Source: Chara braunii
Lineage: Eukaryota > Streptophyta > Charophyceae > Charales > Characeae
Direction: 5' to 3'
Length of the DNA: 34,393 bases
Assembly: GCA_003427395.1 (NCBI GenBank)
Contig: BFEA01000172.1
Span: forward strand, 127,011 to 161,403
Of this stretch, positions 9,857 to 19,645 are shown in pieces. The position numbers and the translations under genes were made by a program. Under the pieces are notes generated by a model. The model was given only the letters and a program-made list of their open reading frames with translations, was not told the DNA's origin and ran no database searches. Every line of letters starts with the position of its first letter. Position 1 is the first letter of the stretch.

Positions 9857-10012
9857 TAAAAAATAAATAAATAAAAAGGGCAGCGGCCTTGAGGTACCAT
9901 CGTCAAAGTGACTGGACCGCCACAGGCAATTCGGAGTTATTTCGCTCTGTCAGGATTCAAACTCGGATCTGCTCTTTAACAGTTCATGGCTTGGCCGTTC
10001 GGCCACATGGGC
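9857..10012 (-). mobile_element. tRNA-derived SINE
   Basis: Read on the minus strand, the head begins near 10012 and contains an A-box-like TGGCCGAACGG (9995-10005) and a B-box-like AGTTTGAATCC (9953-9963). Their starts are 42 bases apart, close to tRNA spacing. An unrelated body of about 70 bases follows, ending in a T-rich TTTTTATTTATTTATTTTTT tail at about 9857-9877. This is the layout of a tRNA-derived SINE. A CTGTTAA segment in the head resembles a tRNA-Asn anticodon loop, but the stems do not pair well. Target duplications are not clear. Confidence 0.6.
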
Positions 10013-10520
10013 AGGCATTCAAAATTAGTTGGAAGTAAAGCTCCACGGGACAGCTCAGCGAGACAGCTGATTACGTGGAAAGCACCGTGAAGGAGTCCCT
10101 TTACTTTTTCATACCACAGGTGAAAGACCTTGAATTGCTTCCTAGGTGGGAGCTGTTGGCAGCCACGACGGTGGTACAGATAGTTCAACAGGGGTAGCTG
10201 TCCTAGTGTGCTGAGTTTGCGGATATATATTTAGAGGGTTCAGCCTCCTGATGAGTCAGTAAAATGCCCCTAGAAACAATGTTACCCAGTTACAGGCCCC
10301 CATTTCTTGTCCTTCTCTCCCTTTCAGCCAACGGGCCACTGGGCAGTTCTCTGCAACTCTATCTTATATATAAAATAATAGTATAATAAGTATATATATA
10401 TATTTAAATATATAATGTGGCATATGATCGTATCTGTCAATTACAAGAGCGCACTTTGTGAAACAAATGAAGAAAATAAAACAGACAGCATGAAGCACAC
10501 CGAAACCGTTCTTTTGCCTT
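10013..10520. other. No gene; AT-rich tract
   Basis: No coding signal. TATATA-rich sequence lies at about 10365-10425. Confidence 0.5.
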
Positions 10521-11012
10521 TTGCTGCGGAGTTCTCTCTTTTCTTTCTCCCCAGGTAATTCAGGAATTTCACTTCTGTCCGGGTCTGAAGTCAGGTCTGT
10601 GTTTCAAAACAAGCTCGCTCTTTACCATCCGCTCAGGTACAAGGTTCCCCACGTTGATGTAGTTGAGCGTGAGCTGCCTAAATCCCCGTGTGTCATAACG
10701 GCCCATTTGCAAGCTGTGAAAAAGAGGAAGACTAAGGGGAGAGGGGATAAAGAGAGAGGAGAATTTTCAAGGAAGAGAAAGAGAAAGTGGGGAGTGTGGA
10801 ACGAAGATGAGAACAGGGGGAGAAGGAGACTCAGGAGCCAGTTTGTCCTTGATGAAAGAGAGGACATGAACAAAAGGAATGAGAGGACACAACAGGTACC
10901 ACAACGACTGGTGTTAAGCATGCCCGCCAAACACTCCCGACAAATGGCACGTTGGTCACAGGCTAACAGGATAGAAGAATGGGCATCACAGAAGACAACT
11001 CACTCATTATAG
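10521..11012 (+). CDS. Uncharacterised basic open frame
   Basis: The 163-codon frame has a Lys/Arg-rich middle (for example VKKRKTKGRG and SRKRKRKW) that could act as a nuclear localisation signal. No domain is recognised. A pyrimidine-rich run ending CCCCAG at 10554 resembles a 3' splice site and CAG-GTACC at 10893-10900 a weak donor, so an internal exon at about 10555-10895 is conceivable. It overlaps the 3' end of the minus-strand frame at 11000-11521 by 13 bases. It may be a chance frame in purine-rich DNA. Confidence 0.2.
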   Translation: MLRSSLFSFSPGNSGISLLSGSEVRSVFQNKLALYHPLRYKVPHVDVVERELPKSPCVITAHLQAVKKRKTKGRGDKERGEFSRKRKRKWGVWNEDENRGRRRLRSQFVLDEREDMNKRNERTQQVPQRLVLSMPAKHSRQMARWSQANRIEEWASQKTTHSL

Positions 11013-11773
11013 CATCCCTGGCCCCAATATGGACATATGATGTGCCGATGCGGAGGGTGCACGGAGTCAGGAAATTCAACCCTCTGCACAAACGGATTCA
11101 GAAACCCTGGCATTGTACTGCTGTGACGGAGACAATTACTCCTGCAACCAAGCTTAACACGGTCTGTACGTGTGAAGAGGAGAAGGTCCGAGAGCGTTGA
11201 CATATCGTCCTGCTGCCGCACAGGGACAGAGAAGTGATCCCTGACATAAAAGAGAGTTTGCACGGTTTGCCGAGGCAAGAAAACATGATCTTCACAAAGG
11301 AAATTTCCAGCATCTATTATAGCACGGTGCCACTCGTCTGAGGCATAGACAATGGCCATGTAATGGCCAGGTCCATGCAGAGTGCAGGCAGAGATGTGGG
11401 ATGGAGGATAAAACCACTCACTAGGCCGAGCATGGCGCAGTTCAAGTTGGTGTTCCCTCATTGTATAGCCAACGGACGATTGTATCCTCAATTGTAAAGC
11501 CTCTTTCCCTGGTATAGTCACTACCCTCTGGGAAGATTCACATCAAGCTGAAGGGCAATTGCAAGGAAGTTTGATGCCCTATAAGGCGGGAAGCGGAGAA
11601 TGTGCAGACAAAGCATGAGTAGAAGCCAGACCACAGAGTTTTGGGAGGATGTAAACGAAGTTAGAGGAACCAGACACAGAGATGTTCATCATTGTCGTGA
11701 GCAGGCTCGAGTGTTGGGAACTCGCCAGCAATTTGCAGGTTAACCAGATAATGCTCCAGGCATTGAATGCTGA
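11000..11773 (-). pseudogene. Ubiquitin-specific-protease-like remnant
   Basis: The best part is a 173-codon minus frame (11521 to 11000). It contains LHGPGHYMAIVYASDEWH, then an acidic/hydrophobic stretch, then TVQTLFYVRD. This order fits the C-terminal part of peptidase family C19 (USP): a His box H.G....GHY.A.V......W...D, then a final LFY strand. Upstream, in other minus frames, 11526-11597 reads as RFPPYRASNFLAIALQLDVN, like the segment before the His box, and 11732-11773 reads CLEHYLVNLQ. If related, at least two frameshifts break the gene. No Cys box (GNTCYMN type) was found, so this would be a partial inactive copy. The family call is by eye only. Confidence 0.35.
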
Positions 11774-12715
11774 CTGTGGACTGCACCCTGAGTGGTGACC
11801 GTATCCTGCTGTGCAGGTGACTCGTGAATATCAATTGTCATGGAGCATGAAACACAGTCCAGTGACTGACCGTCTGAAGTTGTACGGTTTGTGAGGTTCA
11901 CAGGGCCGGATATTGCCGTTTGAAGCAAGGAAACAGCAACAACCTATGCAGCAGGCACACAGAGAATCGGGGCAGACAAAGAAACAGGCTGCTGATCCCG
12001 GATGAGCAACGATGCAGTGCACATCGTCGGCGGTACACAACAAGTGGAGCTCTGGTGCAGCAAAGTCAAGGTGAGCAGGTCACCGGCGACAGAGGTAGAA
12101 CAATTGGACCAAGAGAGTCGGTTCACAAGCAAGATTGTGGATGAGATAAAGGCATCGAGGAGGAACACAGCCCTCTGCGGCCAAGCACAGACAGAGAGGA
12201 GAGAGGGGTGGATCCGGCAAGGGTTTGAGATAAACAACACAAGCATGCAGATGGCTGTGATGTTCTCTGCACTGGAACCGCGGCAGAGGAAGCTGTAGCA
12301 GTGGAAACTGCAGCGAAAGAAACAATAGCAGTGGAAACTACAGCCGTGAAAACTGTGGAAGTGGGGGTTTCTCCATTGTCGAGTCTCGGTGTGACAGTGA
12401 AGCATGTACACCTCCGAACTGGGATAAGAATTTTGTAGAAGCCCCTGGGGGGGAAGGAGAAGTGTCGGAGTTGGCTGTACTCTCTATTTCTTTTCTCCTC
12501 GGTGTGTGTCACACAGATTGTTTGAGTTGATTGGCTGCTCTGAGCAGTTTGACATATTTCGGCAGGTACATGTGCGGGTGTGTGACTTACTGGACAACTA
12601 CAAATATAACACGGGGCCCTAAGCCGCCCAAGTGTATATATAAGTTTTGGCTTGGTTACGTCAAGTATTTAAGTGTGATCAATTATCTCCGGTACAGTGT
12701 GAATTCCCAGTCAAA
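11774..12715. other. No gene recognised; short imperfect repeat
   Basis: The overlapping open frames on both strands (11944-12411, 12002-12298, 12123-12512) show no domains. Two units of about 30 bp containing GCAGTGGAAACT(G/A)CAGC lie at 12295-12354. They encode an Ala/Val/Glu/Thr-rich repeat on the plus strand and explain the Ser/Ala/Val-rich minus frames. Confidence 0.4.
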
Positions 12716-12844
12716 TATGGGCCTCACTCCACTACTCACCAGATGTGCAAATTGACAATGAATCTTCCACTAGAATGTGGAAAGATGCACCACCATATGT
12801 TTTGTCTTTTGTCCATGTGGTGAGTAGTGGAGCGAGGCCGTATG
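12716..12844. repeat. Inverted repeat, 129 bp
   Basis: The arms ATATGGGCCTCACTCCACTA (from 12716) and TAGTGGAGCGAGGCCGTAT (to 12843) pair over about 29 bases with a few mismatches around a loop of about 67 bases. It is MITE-like, with no clear target duplication. Confidence 0.6.
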
Positions 12845-13351
12845 TAATGCATTCAATGAAGTTTGTGGGAGAGGGTGGCCGGCTGAGGGCATATTCACAG
12901 TAGCAGTTTTCTAAATGTATCTGATTGCAATTGCAGCCAGAACTCAAGTGCTGTCAATGAAGTCCTAGTGCTATCATAACAAGGGCCACGTCAGGAGCCT
13001 TCTGTCCAACTTCAGCAGACCCTCATAATCGGCTACCAGCCCAGACATTCAGGCCTCTCCAGGCCCTGTCCGTGTATGGACAACACGGAGGAGCGTCCGG
13101 CCATACATGTAGTTCGGGTGGAAAAGAAACACAAGTTCTTCTGCTCATGTGCTGCAGTGCCTTGAGCCGCCTTGTTCTCATGACTATTCTGAAGGCATGA
13201 CTATTCTCCTTCCGTCCAAGGCGAGACAGTCTGCTGCAGCGCATCAAGAAACCTCTGTGTGCTGGTGCAGCAGGGGTATATCCTTCCAAGAAGGGGAGCA
13301 AAGCATTCTGAGAGTTCTGTTGTGAAGGACACTGGACCCGGTTTCCAGCTA
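12845..13351. other. No gene recognised
   Basis: The minus open frame at 13023-13301 has no recognisable motif. Confidence 0.45.
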
Positions 13352-14023
13352 TCCGGGTCTACTCCTATAACCAGACGCCTATCCTATTAACAGGTCGACT
13401 TCGGCGATCATCAGTCATTGACCACAAGAAGACTGTGTGTATGGCCCACTCCCGCTGCCATGTGAGTGCCTCGCCACACAAGCTCTTCCCCCTACTTCCC
13501 TCTTCCACAGCCCCTTGCCCTAGGACCTCCTCTTCTCCCCTCTGGCTTGGCGCCAGTGCGGCATGGCTATGGCTGCCTGGCACTGCCTTGCTGCACCCTG
13601 GCAGCTCTCTACCTCGCGCACCTCAACAGCGCCGTTCCTCTGGCCGCACGTTCATCCTCTCAAGCAAGCGCTCCAGCACCGCTGCCACGTCCAGCCAGCC
13701 AGAACGCCCCCGGAATGAGCTCACACTCTTCCTTTTGTTCTGGAGAGCTGGACGAGGCAGGGCCCAGGGCCTTTCCAGAATGTGCCTGGGACCCAAGTGT
13801 AAGTGCCCTGGGCCTCAGTATTTTCGCTGGGCCTCAGCATCTTCAACCAACCAAGCTACCGGTTGGTTAAAGAGGCTGTGTGCAGCAAGCAACTCGTGAA
13901 CCCCTCCATGCTCACATCACAACATCGGCCTGTACTTTGGCCAAAATAAATCTTGTAGCCCCACCTTCACTTACGGCGGGCGAGGCCTTTTCCAGCATTG
14001 CCGAGGGCCCTGAATCTTGCACT
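13352..14023 (+). repeat. Dispersed repeat R, copy 2
   Basis: This is a direct repeat of 26738-27426. Shared landmarks are CCAGACGCCTATCCTA at the start, CATTGACCACAAGAAGACT, CACAGCCCCTTGCCCTAGGA, CTTTTGTTCTGGAGAGCTGG, an inverted CAACCAACC...GGTTGGT hairpin (13836-13877), and CCGAGGGCCCTGAAT near the end. It is closer to copy 4 than to copies 1 and 3. The two overlapping plus frames here are also open in copy 4, but their alignment changes frame between copies, so I do not call a protein. Confidence 0.85.
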
Positions 14024-14344
14024 CCCTCCCCCTTCGTTTCGATAGTCCTATGAGAAAGGCGCCAATCCACCACCTGTTGTTTACCCTTCGACTTTCTTTC
14101 ATAGCTGGATACAACTTTAGCACACGTGGTTAACGGGCCCTCCGTTAGTTGCCTCTATTTTTTTTTCGTTTTTTTTTGTAACAATTCGTAACTATGGTCT
14201 CTACTGTATGACTTGTTGGCAAGTTGGGTTAAAATGACCCTTGGATTTTGTTATAAATGGCATGACAAGTTGTCTGAAAATTAGGGCCTCCGTTAACCGC
14301 CTCTCAACTTGAGGTGCTGTCTTCATCAGCTCCTGTCTAGTGAA
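14024..14344. other. No gene recognised
   Basis: Contains T-rich tracts near 14160-14180 and two CTCCGTTA-containing segments. No coding signal. Confidence 0.5.
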
Positions 14345-14734
14345 CTACTGATCTTCTTTAGGATCCGTATGATGCCAGAAAGCAACCTGGAACTGCATCT
14401 GGGGTTTCGGCAGTCTTCCTCTGTTGACAGGCTTCAGTACAGGCATGATTATATGCTTCACGATCTGCGCAATGTCCATATATCCGTCCATGGTTGGGGG
14501 CAGCATTAATATCATGAAGGAAACTCAAGAGGTTTCAGCGAAGGGTTTGGGAGCCTGGAGGCATGAAAGACAGGATAGGTCATAGATGAGGAGGGATACA
14601 GATGACGTATGACAGGCCATTCGGGTCAGAAGCAACGATATCTAAATACTGAGGCATCAGTTTGCCCGAGATATCGAGTTCCTGTGTAAACTCAGAAGAC
14701 TTGACCCATACCCTTTTCCCAACCTGAAACTTAA
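14345..14734 (-). pseudogene. Ty3/gypsy integrase C-terminal and chromodomain-like remnant
   Basis: On the minus strand the segment from 14734 reads FQVGKRVWVKSSEF, then GKLMPQY, then SYVICIPP, which is the layout of the integrase C-terminal module (F.VGD.VWL ... KL.P...GP). After a frameshift near 14585, TYPVFHASRL matches the VFH.S.L segment that follows. From about 14500, DGYMDIAQIVKH and then FQVAFWHHTDPKED resemble the chromodomain-like tail of chromovirus integrases, ending in a stop at 14345. The GP(Y/F) residues themselves look deleted. The fragment starts exactly where repeat R copy 3 ends. Which retrotransposon it came from is not known. Confidence 0.6.
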
Positions 14735-15438
14735 GTGCGAGGCCCTAAGCCTCGGCAAGCCCTACCGGGGCCCTGTTTCCAGCATGCATGGCCGCTTTAA
14801 GTGAAGGCGGGCCTGCCGAGTGACGAGAGGCCTATTTTGTGTTGGTCGCAACTGGGGGAAATTTCAGGCAGTTGCGCAGCGTCAGTTGGTCGAGTGAGCC
14901 CAGGCCCTGCCTGCCTTTTTCCTAATGTATCCGAGGCAGGCCCTGGGCCAGACACGGGGCATGAACTGAACACAGGCCGCTTGGCAGTTGGACACAGGTA
15001 ACCACCCCAGGCCCTGAGGAAGATTCCCTGGGACAGGGGCTCAGCGACTTGAGGCCTACCAGAAGCTTCCATGGAGAGACCCAGGCCAGCCAGGCAGCCC
15101 ACAACTGGCAGCCACTTTCCATAAAGGAAAGGGCCTGGCCGCTCGCCAGACATTCGGGCACTCGATGCCTATGCGCACGCGCTGCTGCACCAGTTGCTGA
15201 AGCAAGTGCCTACGTGCTCACGGGCGAGCAGGGAAGAAGCAGGCAGCCATAGCCGAGCTGGCCTGCGCGTTGCTGGATGGGCCGCATGGTGGTCTTCGGG
15301 TGCATGTGGCATCTGTGTGGAGGATCGAGGGTGTGAGTGAAGCGAGGGACATAACTGGTGCTTGATGCGAACGGCATTGGCCGAGATCTGCTCGTACTTT
15401 GGGAAGCTGTTGACGTCACCAGTGGCATTGTAGATAGG
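14735..15438 (-). repeat. Dispersed repeat R, copy 3 (inverted)
   Basis: The reverse complement matches copy 1 throughout and shares the end block (CTTCACTTA...CCGAGG...) with copies 2 and 4. It ends about 30 bp from the LTR of the plus-strand retrotransposon, mirroring copy 4, which starts about 20 bp beyond the LTR of the minus-strand copy. Confidence 0.6.
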
Positions 15439-15468
15439 CTAGATAGGATCTGCCATTTGTAGTCTGGC

Positions 15469-15675
15469 CGCTGAGCGCCAGATAGGGAATCGACATTGGT
15501 TCAGTGATGATGATGACGAGACTATTCCAACATTGTCATTTGTCAGCTTTGCTGTGCTCTTATTTGGTGTAACTCGAGTTGCAATTCTGCTTTCGATTCG
15601 AGGTCAAGACTATCTGGTTTCATGTGTATGATGCGGCTTGGTTTCTAAATTTCGCTATTGCTCATTTTCCTTGCA
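15469..15675 (+). repeat. 5' LTR of plus-strand retrotransposon
   Basis: The boundaries come from alignment with the minus-strand copy. The left end is CGCTGAGCGCC (the other copy has TGTTGAGCGCC) and the right end is CCTTGCA in both. Shared interior landmarks are GACATTG, CTTATTTGGTGT, GTTGCA(A)TTCTGCTTTC and GCTCATTTTCCTTGCA. The terminal TG has decayed to CG. Confidence 0.7.
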
Positions 15676-15678
15676 CTT

Positions 15679-15690
15679 TGGTATCGGTGT
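15679..15690 (+). other. Primer-binding site, tRNA-Met type
   Basis: TGGTATCGGTGT lies three bases after the LTR end. It matches TGGTATCAGAGC at its first seven bases and then decays. The minus-strand copy has the better preserved GGTATCAGAGC. Confidence 0.65.
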
Positions 15691-16226
15691 TGTGGTACGT
15701 TGCGCTCATCCGGCGCTTGTCTTCTGCTTATGCGGTGCATGCAAGCAGTTAGCTGGGTGAACGACCGTGGGTAGCGTGCAGTGAGGAGGGCGAAGGCAAG
15801 CAGGCGACCCAGGAGAAGAGGGGTATCGCCAGGAAGGCTGTTTGGTGATATTGGGTGTTTCACAGTGTGATGAGAACTATCGGATGTGCGATTGATGCTG
15901 AGGTGGAACGNCGGTATAATGCTGGTTGTGCCGAGGCAAAGATTAGTCATCGCAGTCGATGTCAGGTATCTGGTGAGGATATCTGGGGTTGGGGGAAGCT
16001 ATATTGAGGTACGTTGCTCTTATTCGACACTTCTTACCGTGAGTATGTGTGTTCTGTCTTGAGAGTCCTCTCATGTGAGGAGTCGAGTGCGATCAACCTT
16101 GAGAGTCGCCATTGTTCACGTGAAGCATCTGGAAGGAGAGGGCATTGCCATCTGAAGGGCCCTGGACGAAGCACTGGGTCATGAGGGGCAGGCCAGCCCT
16201 ACAGGGGAGACGAGAAAGTACCGGCG

Positions 16227-16413
16227 GGTTACCTTCCATTGGCTGTGATCGTCGTCCTGTTTGCGACGTTAAATAATTCCTAAGGACCTCGGGGGCCGTC
16301 CTTAAACTGCCTCTTGATCAGCCAATTGGTCGGTGTAAGCCTCGGGGGCCGTCCTTAAACTGCCTCTTGATCAGCCAATTGGTCGGTGTAAGGCTCGCTG
16401 CACGCGAGGGTAA
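16227..16413. mobile_element. Small MITE-like insert with 53-bp tandem duplication
   Basis: This leader segment is related to 2834-2977 but absent from the leader of the minus-strand copy. It includes two identical 53-bp units (16287-16339, 16340-16392) beginning CCTCGGGGGCCGTCCTTAAA. Ends: GGTTACC on the left, GGGTAAA on the right. Confidence 0.5.
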
Positions 16414-16885
16414 ATATGGTGCAGGGCTGGCCAGCTCAGCATTGACTTGGGGCACAGGTGTGGGCCGTGCACACCATTAGACACCAGCGCCATCCGGATT
16501 GCTCAGGAACGCTGACGTCAAATGACATCAAGAAGAACTGAGGGAGGGGTAGATTTCGGGTGATAAGTTCGGGAACAATTCTGCAAACAGCCACACAAAT
16601 GATGCCATTTTTATTTTGATTAGTTAGATGTTACTACCATTAACACATCTGACAGACAACGTAGGTAGAACTATCTGTTTTTCCGTATTTTCTCTCTGTT
16701 TGCGGACTAGTCAAATAAAATAGTTTCGTTTGTAGGAATCTGGACTTACCTGAGGGACCCAACTGTGTATCAACTGATAATGCCACCGATTGATTATTTT
16801 TATTTATTTTAAATCGGTCTGACCACTACGCTGCGGTAGGCAACCGAGTGTGTCCTAGTGCAAACAGTGTACAGTGTTGTAGCAT

Positions 16886-18903
16886 ATGAGCGACAGAGAG
16901 TACCCTGATCCACGATCGCATCTTGCATTCGTCAAGCCGCAGACTCCCGTTGGTCCAGGTATCTTTAGGAGCCGAGGGAGACCGCCTCCTGTTCAGACAG
17001 GCTAGGGAAAGGCAGCATCAGCAGACGAGGGACAGGGACGCAGAGGCAAGCATGGCTTTCGCAAGAGAGGCAGTTGCCTCAGCAGCCTCGATGGCCACTT
17101 CTGCACAACAGGGCTCTCAAGTGAGGAGTTTCGGGATGCAGCAGAGTTCCCAGGCTAGTAGTTCAGGGGCTGTAGGCTCAACGATCGCACAGACCCAGAG
17201 TTAGTCCGCTGGTGTGATGGCTAGCCAGCAATTAGTGTTAACTCTTGAGGAGGTCGCCATTCAGCGAGCAAGCGCTCACGAAGCACAGCTACAGCAGGCA
17301 TTAGATGAGATACAGGCAGAGAAGGAGAGAATGATTAGACGTAGAGCGAGGATGCGGCGGAGAGAAGCGGACTTGAGGAGTTAGACGAGATGGACCTGAC
17401 GAATATGGATGATGATGTAAGGACCGTTGGGACGGCCCTGCTAGATGTAGTAGAGATGCAGGAATACCACACAGCTCTCTTACAGGACATTCAGAGAAGT
17501 CTGGCTGTGCTGGTCGGCCGCATTCAGGTTACACCATCACCATCTGGGCCAGGTGTCTGGCCTGTGGTACAACCTCCTCCTTTTGTCCCACCGGTAACCA
17601 GGGTAGTCCCATTTACACTTCCTCCGGTGTCGGCACAGGCCGCTTCCCATCTTGTTATGCCTTTGACAGGCGGGTTCTTAGCAGGTCCTAGTGTACAGAT
17701 TCTTATTCAGACAGTGTTCTCCCAACCTCCATTGCCGACTTCCGTAACAGGGCAGCCTGCCGTCTCACAGCCAGCACAGTCGCAAGGCACACAGCCCCAG
17801 CAGCAGCAAGTGCAGCAACCTGCACCCCAAGCCTCACAGCCTGGAGTGGCGCAGGTCCCAGGACAAGGACAATGGGTTCCGAAGGCTGTCATCGCATCAC
17901 CCAAACCCTTCTCAGGTGATAAGAAGCGTGAGGACCTCGACACATGGTTGAGGACGGTGCCAGTCTGCGTGAAGTGCAAGTTAACCTTGCCTCACGAGGA
18001 AGTGCTTGTGGCTGCCTCCTATCTTGAGGGGAGTGCAACGAGGTGGTTAAGCGGGTACATGCAGTTACAAGGGTACGGTCATGACTTTCGCGCTTGGGCA
18101 GTCACCCAGAGATTGGATGATTTCATCAAGCTGGTGGAGGAAAGGTGGCATAACCCGCAGAGGCTCAAAATGCCACCGACGGGATACTGACCCTGAGCTC
18201 AAGGAAGTTTAGGTCAGTAAGGGATGCCATAGACGCGGTAGAGCGTTTGATCTGTGTTCCTCGCGTACGCTACAACCCCCAGGTCCTACTCACCACTTTC
18301 CTGAGGTGCCTCCCTACGGAGATCAGGAATCAGTTGGCAAGTGAGGCCATGATCACGGTCCACAACTTCCCCTCGTTTAGCAAGAAGGCCCTAGATCTAG
18401 AAGCAAAGATCGGGCATGGACACCAACCCACTACGGATGGTAGGAAGAAGACATTGCCTCCTAACTGGAAGGCCAAGGGGCACATCATGTTCGTCGACAA
18501 CGATGGTACTACCATAGAATTAGACGACGACTTCCAGGTGGGAGTAGGGTCAGAGTCGGGTAGCGCAGAAGCTTCAGAGGGTGGAGCAGTCGTTGCCTCA
18601 ATACAAAAAGGTAAGGCGACCGGTAGACGTCGTGGAGGTTCCCGGTCAAAGAGTCAAGTAGACCCCAATGCTCCTCCATGGGAAAAAGCGGGGGTTACTG
18701 AGGACGTGTGGAGAGATCGGTACACCCGAGCAACTTGCATTCGCTGTGGCCAATATGGCCATACGCAATTCAAGTGTCAGAACCGTAAGGTCACGAAAAA
18801 GATCCTGCCTACGATGGGACAGACGCAGACCTCCTCCACTTCCCAAGGTAGCAACTTTGCCAGCACTTTTGGCACTGCTTCAGAAAACACGTCAGGCCAG
18901 TAG
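16886..18903 (+). pseudogene. gag: gag polyprotein of plus-strand Ty3/gypsy copy, disrupted
   Basis: ATG at 16886 aligns with the gag start of the minus copy (both begin MS). The reading frame then changes several times: 16923-17204 ends at an amber codon; 17205-17384 is a charged coiled-coil-like stretch; 17390-18162 has a Pro/Gln-rich linker and the capsid-like part (PKPFSGDKKREDLDTWL, then ASYLEGSATRWLSGY). A frameshift at about 18160 leads into frame 1 (from 18163), which continues the capsid-like helices (SSRKFRSVRDAIDAVERLI) to 18903. A CCHC zinc knuckle of the form CX2CX4HX4C lies at 18736-18777 (CIRCGQYGHTQFKC) and would bind RNA in virus-like particles. The element therefore still shows a full gag layout but cannot make it as one chain. 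Confidence 0.85.
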
Positions 18904-19103
18904 GAATTGTAGTTGTTCCTGCTAAGGTCGAGATGGTGGATACACCCTCACCTTCTCGAGAGATGGTCCAAGCTATTGACTCTGATGTCCTCCTGTGAGC
19001 ACATTCAGACCAATCGATACTATGTTCGATGAATGTGTTTGAATCCTTAGAGGAGCTAGAGGAGGAGTGATTCAGATAAGACCCACTAGCTTCTTGGACG
19101 GCC

Positions 19104-19523
19104 ATGGCTAAAGCTCCTAAGGGTGAGTTGTTCGTCGGCGAGGTAGTTATAGGCGGTCGTACGCCTGGGGGCTTCTACGATACATGCTCAACGAGGAACT
19201 TTATCAATCGCACTTGTGTTGATCGATTGCGCTTACAGGGGCAAGTGCAGCACCTCAGTCGACCCGCGGAGTCGACTTGTGCCAACAAACATTGCATGGT
19301 AGTTAATGACTACCCAAAAGATATTGAATGTTGTTTCCCGTACGTGGGAGGGGAACTGAGACGTAAAGTCTCGTTCCTAGTCAGCTCCCAATGGATATCT
19401 TGTTGGGCATGTACTATCTTTAAGTTGCACAGCCCCAGTTCGACTAGGACCGAAAAGTGGTCAAACACACTTTCCCCAGAGGGGGGACCACCAGATTGCG
19501 TAAGTACAAAGCTAGTAGTTTGA
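19104..19523 (+). pseudogene. Retropepsin-like protease region, active site degenerate
   Basis: This region aligns with 23270-23533 on the minus strand: GELFVGEVVIGGR, then DTCSTRNFINRTCVD, then QVQHLSR and a conserved VNDYPKDIE-like segment. The family's catalytic D-T/S-G triad is DTC here, so the Gly is lost and the peptidase should be inactive. The frame closes at 19521. The following 120 bases carry no clear sense before RT begins. Confidence 0.7.
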
Positions 19524-19645
19524 TTGAGTCCTACAGGTGCATGTGTGCGTCCGCGTTTTACAATTACTATAAGCAAATCTAGAGGAGGGTATGTACTTAG
19601 TGTATGTCTCTGCAAAGGGTGAGCCGGTGAAAATGCCTCCAGAGA

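Noticed and set aside
11944-12411. 155-codon minus-strand frame rich in Cys, His and Phe
   Set aside because: It is antisense to a short GCAGTGGAAACT repeat and shows no ordered zinc-finger spacing.
13435-13899. 154-codon open frame in repeat R, also open in copy 4 (26813-27367)
   Set aside because: The two copies align well as DNA, but the matching protein sense moves between two overlapping frames. Indels are therefore not in multiples of three, and the GC-rich repeat simply has few stops.
18330-18515. Minus-strand frames inside gag (also 17707-17979, 18646-18846)
   Set aside because: Antisense shadows of the gag coding sequence.
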